In this document: one piece after another, positions 1-5,316 of the stretch
Numbering within the stretch: the stretch's first letter is position 1
How the letters are laid out: each line of letters starts with the position of its first letter
Assembly: GCA_022564535.1 (NCBI GenBank)
Contig: JADFLD010000178.1
Span: forward strand, 1 to 5,316
DNA length: 5,316 nucleotides
From: Gemmatimonadota bacterium
Lineage (GTDB): Bacteria > Gemmatimonadota > Gemmatimonadetes > Longimicrobiales > UBA6960
Reading direction: 5' to 3'
Position numbers and translations under genes: made by a program
The notes under the pieces: generated by a model
Told to the model about the DNA's origin: nothing
Database searches by the model: none
Seen by the model: only the letters and a program-made list of their open reading frames with translations

Positions 1-694
1 GGTAGTCGGGTGCCTCTCGAGCCACGTCAATGAGGGGCGTTCCCTTGTGCTTTCCTCTTCTGAAGACCCGGCCGTCCTGCTCCGCGCTGAACCAGCGGTC
101 GACTTCGGTACGGGTAGGCGAGAACTCTTCGCAGTAGGCGTGAAGGCCGTCGAGGTCGCGTGGGATGTCTGGATAGAGCGCCAATTGTGCGGCCAAGACC
201 GCCGCCGACGTGCGAATGTCCCCCAAAGCCGTATGAGCCTCTTCGTGCTCGCGGTCCAGATAGAACTTGGCGGCGGCCGAGAGGTCACGGCGTTCCTCAC
301 GGTGAAAGATGTTCTGCATGTCCAAAACGCGCCGGCCTTCCATCTCGAATTCCACATCGCAACCAGCGAACGCGTGGACGAGCATGGGGATGTCGAACCG
401 GCGCACGTTGAATCCCGCGAGGTCACACCCGTCGAGCATCTCGGCCAGATTGCTCGCGGTGCGGCAGAAGGGCAACTCGTCGGCCACGTCGGCGTCCGTG
501 ATTCCGTGGATGGCCGTGGCCGCGGCGGGAATCGGTATGCCCGGGTTGAAGCGTCGCTCGCGCTCGAGGACGTCGCCGTGCGGCATCATCTTGATCAACG
601 CGAGCTCGATGATGCGATCCTCCTTCAGATCGAGACCGGTGGTCTCGAGGTCGAAGAAGACCAGGGGTCGGTCCAACGCGAAGGGTAGTTTCAT
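1..694 (-). CDS. DEDDh-family 3'-5' exonuclease (DnaQ/PolC-epsilon-like), C-terminus cut by window edge
   Basis: The frame opens at the ATG at 694-692 and stays open for 231 codons to the window edge, so the C-terminus is missing. The protein should hydrolyse single nucleotides from DNA or RNA 3' ends with two metal ions, like the proofreading subunit of DNA polymerase III. All DEDDh residues are visible: Exo I is FFDLETTGL with D15 and E17, an HGIT motif lies at 63-66, Exo II is GFNVRRFDIPML with D101, and Exo III is HTALGD with H154 and D159. After the nuclease core (about 10-175) comes a linker and a GKHKG segment at 214-218 leading into VAREAPDY. That resembles the short C-terminal module found after the exonuclease domain in Bacteroidota homologues. 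The gene lies 43 bases downstream of the E1 gene in the same direction, so cotranscription is plausible. No strong ribosome binding site is seen before the ATG. The family is certain; the substrate is not. Confidence 0.93.
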   Translation of the reverse strand, partial: MKLPFALDRPLVFFDLETTGLDLKEDRIIELALIKMMPHGDVLERERRFNPGIPIPAAATAIHGITDADVADELPFCRTASNLAEMLDGCDLAGFNVRRFDIPMLVHAFAGCDVEFEMEGRRVLDMQNIFHREERRDLSAAAKFYLDREHEEAHTALGDIRTSAAVLAAQLALYPDIPRDLDGLHAYCEEFSPTRTEVDRWFSAEQDGRVFRRGKHKGTPLIDVAREAPDY

Positions 695-737
695 GGGCCG
701 AGCAAGGGGGTCGGGAGGGGACGCACGGATGCCCGCC

Positions 738-3671
738 TTATTCTTGGCTCTCCGCTTCGAGCCCCAGCGCCTCGAGGATCACGGCCTCCTGCTGCTTGGC
801 ATGGATCGATGCTTTCCCCTCGGCGGGACTCGCGCGTTCGGGCCGCGCGGCATGCGAGAGCGGCACATTGCGAGGCACGACGCCGCGCAGTCGAGGGCCG
901 ACGAAGGTGAGTCCGCCCATGTTGCGCGGCTCCTCCTGAGCCCACACGACCTCCCGCAGATTCGGGTAGCTCTCGATCAGTTCCTTCAGCGCCTCGACCG
1001 GGAAGGGGTAGAGGAGCTCGAGGCGGCCCACGGCCGCCGACGCCGCTTCGCCGCGCCGCGGGTGCTCCTGGATGTCGTAGTAGAGCTTGCCGGAGCAAAG
1101 GACCATCCGCGTGATGGCGGAGGCATCCTCAACGGTGGGGTCGGGCAGCACGTGCTGGAAGCTGCCCTCCATGAATTCGGCGATCGTCGAAGTCGCTTTG
1201 GGATGCCGGAGCAGGCTCTTGGGCGTCATCACGATCATCGGACGCTCCGGCCGCCGCAGCGCCTGACGCCGAAGCATGTGGAAATGCTGGGCAGGCGTCG
1301 TCGGGTACGTGACCCTCATGTTGTCTTCCGCGCAAAGCTGAAGGAAACGCTCCAGCCTCGCGCTCGAATGCTCAGGACCCTGTCCCTCGTAGCCGTGAGG
1401 GAGCAGCAGGGTGAGTCTCGAGCACTGCCCCCACTTCGTGAACCCCGACGACAAGAACTGATCGATCATGACTTGCGCGACGTTCACGAAGTCGCCGAAC
1501 TGAGCCTCCCACAGCACTGCGTCGGTGTCGGCAGCCACCGAGTACCCGTACTCGAAACCGATGACCGCCGTCTCCGTGAGCGGCGAGTTGTAGACCTCGA
1601 AGCGCGCGTCTCCGATCTGGCTGAGGGGCACGAACTCGTCGCCGTTCTCCACGTCGTGCAGGACCAGGTGACGGTGGCTGAAGGTCCCACGCTGCACGTC
1701 TTGACCCGTGAGCCGTACCGGGATGCCTTCGATGAGGAGGCTGCCGTATGCGAGCGTTTCGGCGTGCCCCCAATCGACGGTGCGACTCGGCGATAAGACG
1801 CTCGCCCGCTTAGTGAGTTGTCTCCAAAGCTTGGGGTGCGGGGAGAACCCGTCCGGCACCGCGAGCGTGGCGCTGTTGATCTTCTCGAGCGTCTCGAGAG
1901 ACACTCCGGTCGTCTCCGGCACGATCGGAATCTCGCGCTCCTCGTCCGGCGCGTCGTCTTCGACCGGTTCGTACTCCCGGACCCGATCCTGGATCTCGCG
2001 GAGATGTTGCATGATCTCGTCACGCAAGTAGGCGACGTCCTCGTCGCTTACAACGCCATCCTCGATCAGGCGGTTGGAGTAGATCTCCTGAATGGTCGGA
2101 TGGGCGGCGATCGTCTTGGACTGCACCGGCTGCGTGTAGGCTGCCTCGTCGCCCTCGTTGTGGCCGTGACGTCGGTAGCCGACCAAGTCGATCACGAAGT
2201 CGTCGTGAAACTCCAACCGGAACGCCATCGCCAGACGTACCGCCCCGAGGCATGCCTCCGGGTCGTCGGCGTTTACGTGGACGATTGGTATGCCGTACCC
2301 TTTCGCCAGGTCGCTGGAGTAGAACGTCGACCGGCTGTCGCGAGGATCGGTCGTGAAACCGACCTGATTGTTCACGATCAAGTGGATCGTGCCGCCCACG
2401 TGATAGCCCTCCAGGCGAGCCATGTTCAGCGTTTCGGCGACGACGCCCTCGGCTGCGAACGCCGCGTCCCCGTGCATGAGCACGGGCACCACGGCGTCGT
2501 AGTTCGGACTGGCGTCCTTCGAGGGATTCTCGAGTTGTTTCGCGCGCGCCATCCCGATCACGACAGGGTTCACGAACTCCAGGTGACTCGGATTGGGCGC
2601 AAGAGTGACACACACGTCACCCACGCCCTCAATGGTCCGCATACCGCTGGCGCCGTGATGGTATTTAACGTCCCCAGTACCGGCGACGTGGAGCCTGCCT
2701 GTCTTCGCGGACGGACCCTCGAACTCGGCGAGCAATTCCTCGTACGAAATTCCCAGCGTATGCGTCAGTACGTTGAGTCGGCCTCGGTGGGCCATGCCGA
2801 GGACGACGTCTCTCGCTCCGGCCTTCGCCGCCGCCTCGATAATCAGATCGAGCATCGGGACCAGCATGTCGGTCCCCTCGATAGAGAAGCGTTTCTGCCC
2901 GAGATAGGTGCGGTGGAGGAACTGCTCCAGACCCTCCACCTGGCTGATTCTGCGCAGGAGCGCTCGCCGTTCCTTGGCATCGAGGTCGGGCAGGTGTGTG
3001 CGTCCTTCCACCTCCTTCCAGAGCCAGTCGACCTTCACATGGTCGTCCAGGTGCTCGAACTCGTAGCCGATGGAGCCGGCATAAATGCGGCTGAGGTCCG
3101 CGAGCGCGTCGGCGACCGATCGGTCATCGCTCTCGGCCAGAATGAGCGACGCCGGAAGCTCCCCGAGCTCTTCGAACGAGGTACCGTAGAACGCGGGGGA
3201 GAGCTGAGGATGACCGGGAGGATCGCTACCGAGCGGGTCGATTCTGGCGAGCTGGTGTCCGTGATCGCGGAACGCCTGCACGAGCGCCGTGGCGCGCGAC
3301 ACAGCCGGCAGGAGTCTCAGGAGAGGATGCTCGGGTCCCGACGCGGGTGCCGGCGCCGTTGTGGGCGCGGCCTGGGCGTCGGGCATCGGTGCGTGTGTGG
3401 GCGACGCCGCGGACGTGGGCGTCTTTGTCTGTGTCTGTGGAGCGGGGTCGGCGGTCGGAGTACCGGGTGAGGCCGCTGCAGGGGGGGCGACGGTACGAGG
3501 CGTATTCAGCTGATCCGGAACGATCAGGCCTTCCGCGATCGCGAGGGCCGCTCCGTTGTCGAAGAGCTTCCGCCATTCGGCAGGAACAGCTTCCGGATTC
3601 CTGGCGAATTCCTCGAACATCGCCTGTGCGTAGGCGGCGTTCTGACTGTCGAAAAGGGTGTCGTCCGTCAC
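738..3671 (-). CDS. sucA: 2-oxoglutarate dehydrogenase E1 component
   Basis: This thiamine diphosphate enzyme decarboxylates 2-oxoglutarate and passes the succinyl group to the lipoyl domain of E2 in the TCA cycle. From the proposed GTG start it has 977 residues, usual for E1o. An N-terminal helical segment (FDSQNAAYAQAMFEEF, about 7-22) is followed by an Ala/Pro/Thr-rich linker (about 57-113). The core contains GMAHRGRLNV (292-301), GDVKYH (333-338), HGDAAF (400-405) and NNQVGF (434-439) for cofactor binding, then RRHGHNEGDE (500-509). The transketolase-like pyrimidine domain has GTFSHRH (662-668) and GYEGQGPEHSSARLE (760-774), and the C-terminal domain has QEEPRNMG (912-919). No E2 catalytic domain is fused, unlike actinobacterial KGD, and no E2 or E3 gene is adjacent. 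The open frame continues upstream to an ATG at 3788, but those 39 residues look unlike the family and reach almost to the divergent gene. The GTG at 3671, giving TDDTLFDSQN, is preferred although its ribosome binding site is weak. Confidence 0.96.
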   Translation of the reverse strand: MTDDTLFDSQNAAYAQAMFEEFARNPEAVPAEWRKLFDNGAALAIAEGLIVPDQLNTPRTVAPPAAASPGTPTADPAPQTQTKTPTSAASPTHAPMPDAQAAPTTAPAPASGPEHPLLRLLPAVSRATALVQAFRDHGHQLARIDPLGSDPPGHPQLSPAFYGTSFEELGELPASLILAESDDRSVADALADLSRIYAGSIGYEFEHLDDHVKVDWLWKEVEGRTHLPDLDAKERRALLRRISQVEGLEQFLHRTYLGQKRFSIEGTDMLVPMLDLIIEAAAKAGARDVVLGMAHRGRLNVLTHTLGISYEELLAEFEGPSAKTGRLHVAGTGDVKYHHGASGMRTIEGVGDVCVTLAPNPSHLEFVNPVVIGMARAKQLENPSKDASPNYDAVVPVLMHGDAAFAAEGVVAETLNMARLEGYHVGGTIHLIVNNQVGFTTDPRDSRSTFYSSDLAKGYGIPIVHVNADDPEACLGAVRLAMAFRLEFHDDFVIDLVGYRRHGHNEGDEAAYTQPVQSKTIAAHPTIQEIYSNRLIEDGVVSDEDVAYLRDEIMQHLREIQDRVREYEPVEDDAPDEEREIPIVPETTGVSLETLEKINSATLAVPDGFSPHPKLWRQLTKRASVLSPSRTVDWGHAETLAYGSLLIEGIPVRLTGQDVQRGTFSHRHLVLHDVENGDEFVPLSQIGDARFEVYNSPLTETAVIGFEYGYSVAADTDAVLWEAQFGDFVNVAQVMIDQFLSSGFTKWGQCSRLTLLLPHGYEGQGPEHSSARLERFLQLCAEDNMRVTYPTTPAQHFHMLRRQALRRPERPMIVMTPKSLLRHPKATSTIAEFMEGSFQHVLPDPTVEDASAITRMVLCSGKLYYDIQEHPRRGEAASAAVGRLELLYPFPVEALKELIESYPNLREVVWAQEEPRNMGGLTFVGPRLRGVVPRNVPLSHAARPERASPAEGKASIHAKQQEAVILEALGLEAESQE

Positions 3672-3793
3672 GGTCCGATGGCCCCAGCGCTTGTGGAGGC
3701 GAGTGCCGCCCCCAGGTGACGGATAAGCTATCGCATTCTTCCCGCAGGCAGGAGTTTGCGTCGGTCGCACACCATCGGGTAGCATCACCCGCC
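3672..3793. promoter_or_regulatory. Divergent intergenic region between sucA and pgeF, probable promoters
   Basis: Both flanking genes are transcribed away from this 122-base stretch, so it should hold a promoter for each. It contains the most AT-rich stretch between the two genes, around 3721-3740. On the plus strand, TTGCGT (3756-3761) and TAGCAT (3780-3785) with 18 bases between them are a loose sigma-70-like pair. Their predicted transcript would begin almost at the pgeF GTG. No convincing -35 box is seen for sucA, although GATAGCTTATC (complement of 3722-3732) could contribute a -10. There is no clear operator. The role rests on gene orientation; the exact boxes are guesses. Confidence 0.4.
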
Positions 3794-4594
3794 GTGACCC
3801 ATCCTCGTTCTCGCCTTCCCGACCCCGTGAGGGTCCGCGAAACCCCAGCCGAATGGACCCGGGCGCTTGTCCATCGTGGGTGGGCCGATGCTTTCCCCTG
3901 GCTCATCCAAGGGACGACGCTTCGCGGGTCCTCGGACGCTCCCTTCGACCTCGGGCTCTTCAGCTCGGGTGCCCCCGAGGTCACGGTGCGGATCCACTGG
4001 GAGGAAGTACGCCGCACGCTGGGCGTGGCCCGCGTCGTTCACGCTCGTCAACTGCACGGAAGCGACGTGCGGATGCACGCTCCCCACGGGTGCGAGGGCG
4101 GTGACGGCCAGGTCCCGTGCCTGGTCGACCCCTGCGACGGACATGCGACCAAGGAGCCCGATGTTCTGCTTGCCGTGACCACGGCGGATTGCGTTCCGGT
4201 CTTCGTCGTCGACCCCGGGCGGCGGTCGGTCGCTGCATTGCACGCCGGCTGGAGGGGTGCGGCGGCCGGTGTGCTCGAGCGTGGTCTGACCGTGATGGAG
4301 TCAGCGTTCGGTTCGGTCGTTGGCGACGTTCATGTACACTTCGGGCCGGCGATTTGTGGGGACTGCTATGAGGTGGGACCCGAGGTGTTTCAGGCCCTCG
4401 ATCAGCCGGTCCCGGACCGTCCGGCGCCCATCGACTTGCGAAGGGTCCTTGCGGCGCGCGCGACCCTTGTCGGTGTCGGGGTCGACCGGATCAGCCTTTC
4501 CGCCCACTGCACGCGCTGCACGGGCAGCGGGCTGTTTTCCCACCGCGGGGGCGATGCGGGTCGGCAGGTCAGCTACCTGGGGATTCGGGGGTGA
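3794..4594 (+). CDS. pgeF: PgeF/YfiH family purine nucleoside phosphorylase (laccase domain; peptidoglycan editing factor)
   Basis: This family (once called multicopper polyphenol oxidase or laccase-domain proteins) phosphorolyses adenosine and inosine, deaminates adenosine, and in E. coli removes wrongly incorporated L-Ser from UDP-MurNAc peptides. From the GTG at 3794 the protein has 266 residues, normal for the family. The metal-site residues are all present: H88 in RQLHGSDV, C133 in TTADCVPV and H150 in ALHAGWRG. The signatures FGPAICGDCYEVGPEV (183-198) and CTRCTGSGLFSHRGG (239-253), then GRQVSYLGI, also match. The frame is open far upstream without homology. GTG 3794 is the first plausible start; GTG 3827 is an alternative that keeps all motifs, and neither has a strong ribosome binding site. 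No signal peptide is visible, so it is probably cytoplasmic. It is the first gene of a plus-strand unit and its TGA overlaps the next start by 4 bases (GTGA). The preferred biological substrate here is not shown by sequence. Confidence 0.93.
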   Translation: MTHPRSRLPDPVRVRETPAEWTRALVHRGWADAFPWLIQGTTLRGSSDAPFDLGLFSSGAPEVTVRIHWEEVRRTLGVARVVHARQLHGSDVRMHAPHGCEGGDGQVPCLVDPCDGHATKEPDVLLAVTTADCVPVFVVDPGRRSVAALHAGWRGAAAGVLERGLTVMESAFGSVVGDVHVHFGPAICGDCYEVGPEVFQALDQPVPDRPAPIDLRRVLAARATLVGVGVDRISLSAHCTRCTGSGLFSHRGGDAGRQVSYLGIRG

Positions 4595-4851
4595 CCGGCC
4601 CTCGGTCCGTTCCCGATCATCGGGCCGGCCTCTGTGCCGACTGCCTTCACCACCGGCTCACGGGCAACCGACGGGGCTCGATGTTCTATCTTTGCGAGAG
4701 ATCGAAGGAGGATCCGAGATTCCGGCGGTATCCTCCCTTGCCTGTGATCCGATGCCCCGGATACGAACGTGGCGCGCCCGATCCATGGTCCGAATACGCA
4801 GACCCACCCTCGGACGACCCTTCATCAGGAGATACAGACGACGATGAGTGA
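4591..4851 (+). CDS. Small Cys4 hypothetical protein (probable zinc-binding)
   Basis: The 86-residue product starts at a GTG that overlaps the pgeF stop by 4 bases, indicating translational coupling. I cannot assign a function. Four cysteines (C15, C18, C35, C55) are arranged C-x2-C-x16-C-x19-C, in the contexts LCADC, FYLCERS and VIRCPGYE. Between them is SKEDPRFRRYPPLPV, which looks like a conserved core; small proteins with this CxxC - YLC - DPRF - RCxGYE pattern seem familiar from other bacterial genomes, but that is from memory. A structural zinc site or a redox role are both possible. The C-terminal 20 or so residues are acidic and probably disordered (many D, S and P, ending DTDDDE). 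There is no membrane segment or signal peptide. Its end overlaps the following OsmC gene by 8 bases. The overlaps at both ends and the codon use, like that of the neighbours, support a real gene. Confidence 0.8.
   Translation: MTGPRSVPDHRAGLCADCLHHRLTGNRRGSMFYLCERSKEDPRFRRYPPLPVIRCPGYERGAPDPWSEYADPPSDDPSSGDTDDDE
4827..4832 (+). promoter_or_regulatory. Ribosome binding site of the OsmC-family gene
   Basis: AGGAGA lies 11 bases upstream of the ATG at 4844, inside the end of the Cys4 gene. It is the clearest Shine-Dalgarno sequence in the window. It selects ATG 4844 over the in-frame ATG at 4769, which would read antisensibly through the conserved Cys4 gene. Confidence 0.75.
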
Positions 4852-5308
4852 GCCGCTCTACATCACGCGATCGACGATCACGAAGGTCGATGGCCTACAC
4901 CGCCGAGGGGCCCTCGAGGACGGCACGCCGCTCGAGTTCGGGGTCCACGGGCCGATCAAGGCCCACTATGGTCTCGACTCCCAGCCGGATCTCCCTCTGC
5001 CGGTCGACTACCTCGTCGCCGCCGCGGCGGCCTGACTACTCGGGACTCTCAATGGCGCACTGGAAGTGCGCGGGATCCCGATGGCGAACGACGCCATCAG
5101 CTGCACCGCGGAAGGCACGAACGAGATCGTGGATCGGATCATTCTGCTGACGAAGATCCACGTGCACTACACGTTGCGGCTACCCCCAGAGGCCCCGGAG
5201 GACAAGGTCTCTCGGGCTTTGGAGACGCACGTGAGCAAGTGTCCGACGGCTCAGTCGATCAAGGACTCGGTGGAGATTACGTGGTCGGTGGAGTTTGTCG
5301 AGAGCTAG
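4844..5308 (+). CDS. OsmC-family selenoprotein (TGA at codon 64 read as selenocysteine)
   Basis: OsmC/Ohr-family proteins reduce organic hydroperoxides through a conserved pair of redox cysteines in a small domain-swapped dimer. Read through TGA 5033-5035, the gene gives 154 residues ending at TAG 5306-5308. The fold is recognisable: N-terminal strands with LEFGVHGPIKAHYGL (30-44), helix DYLVAAAAA-U64-LLGTLNGALEVRGI, strands with KIHVHYTLRL (104-113), and HVSKCPTAQSIKDSVEITW (129-147). U64 occupies the position of the N-terminal catalytic cysteine at the start of the central helix; the partner C133 is present, 69 residues later. C87 is an additional cysteine. The frame is unbroken on both sides and family similarity continues across the TGA, so neither half is a full domain. 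A SECIS-like hairpin follows at once. The start has a good AGGAGA and overlaps the Cys4 gene by 8 bases (ATGAGTGA). Alternatives are a recent nonsense mutation or a sequencing error of a Cys codon (TGC or TGT to TGA). A reassigned code is unlikely because TGA ends two neighbouring genes. Confidence 0.85.
5033..5035 (+). other. In-frame TGA, probable selenocysteine codon (Sec64)
   Basis: TGA is preceded by five alanine codons and followed by codons for LLGTLNGALEVRGI. OsmC relatives have alanine or glycine residues and then cysteine at this point. A TGA at this one residue, with the remaining frame intact, is the usual signature of a bacterial selenoprotein. Confidence 0.85.
5042..5079 (+). 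promoter_or_regulatory. Putative bacterial SECIS element
   Basis: Read by eye, the mRNA just after the TGA folds into one long stem-loop. The upper stem is seven perfect pairs (5055-5061 GCGCACT with 5065-5071 AGTGCGC) closed by a GGA loop (5062-5064). Below an AATG bulge (5051-5054), TCTC 5047-5050 pairs with GGGA 5072-5075 (one G-U). Below a single bulged C (5046), GGGA 5042-5045 pairs with TCCC 5076-5079. Fifteen pairs result. The apical loop begins 26 bases after the TGA and its first two bases are G. Bacterial SECIS elements lie in the coding region right after the UGA, with a short loop carrying a G in its first two positions about 16-37 bases downstream. They bind SelB, which delivers Sec-tRNA. 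No folding energy was calculated. Confidence 0.75.
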
Positions 5309-5316
5309 GCTACAGA

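Noticed and set aside
695..737. Possible terminator between sucA and the exonuclease gene
   Set aside because: No hairpin followed by a T run is visible in the 43 bases, so read-through is more likely.
807..820. 14-base direct repeat CGATGCTTTCCCCT, also at 3886-3899
   Set aside because: One copy is in sucA (reverse sense) and the other in pgeF; both are explained by coding sequence, and no element boundaries are present.
309..1796. Long plus-strand open frame antisense to the exonuclease and sucA
   Set aside because: It is a shadow of two clear minus-strand genes in GC-rich DNA, rich in Arg and His with no recognisable domain.
1818..3470. 550-codon plus-strand open frame opposite sucA
   Set aside because: Antisense to conserved E1 coding sequence and without family-like motifs; GC-rich codon bias leaves few stops on the opposite strand.
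3722..3732. Short imperfect palindrome GATAAGCTATC between the divergent genes
   Set aside because: Only four base pairs per arm; too short to call an operator, though it could overlap a -10 element.
5033..5035. TGA reassigned to Trp or Gly (alternative genetic code)
   Set aside because: pgeF and the Cys4 gene both end in TGA, TGG is used for tryptophan, and the family residue here is Cys.

Overview
This is a high-GC bacterial chromosome segment with compact, overlapping genes, GTG as well as ATG starts, and no phage, transposon or other mobile signature. The gene content (a 2-oxoglutarate dehydrogenase E1 with an Ala/Pro/Thr-rich linker, a Bacteroidota-type DEDDh exonuclease, and PgeF followed by a small Cys4 protein) would fit a Gemmatimonadota-like or similar soil or marine lineage. 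The phylum is an inference from general resemblance, not demonstrated. TGA is an ordinary stop in this genome: two neighbouring genes end with it, and tryptophan is encoded by TGG.

Left part, minus strand: sucA/odhA (E1 of the 2-oxoglutarate dehydrogenase complex) runs from about 3671 down to 738. It is followed after 43 bases by a DEDDh 3'-5' exonuclease whose C-terminus leaves the window at position 1. A 122-base region (3672-3793) separates this pair from a divergent plus-strand unit.

Right part, plus strand: three tightly packed genes form a likely operon. They are pgeF (multicopper-oxidase-like purine nucleoside phosphorylase / peptidoglycan editing factor), an 86-residue Cys4 protein whose GTG start overlaps the pgeF stop by 4 bases, and an OsmC-family protein whose ATG overlaps the Cys4 gene by 8 bases.

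The highlight is the OsmC gene. Read conventionally it is broken by an in-frame TGA at 5033-5035. That TGA sits exactly where OsmC-family proteins carry their N-terminal redox cysteine (context AAAAA-[TGA]-LLGTL). The frame stays open on both sides and gives a normal 154-residue product with the C-terminal cysteine intact. A strong stem-loop with a GGA apical loop starts 6 bases after the TGA, and its loop lies 26 bases after it, as expected of a bacterial SECIS element. The best reading is a selenocysteine-containing OsmC-like peroxidase or hydroperoxide reductase, which automatic annotation would call either two fragments or a pseudogene. No selenocysteine machinery (selA, selB, selC, selD) is visible here, so this depends on the rest of the genome.
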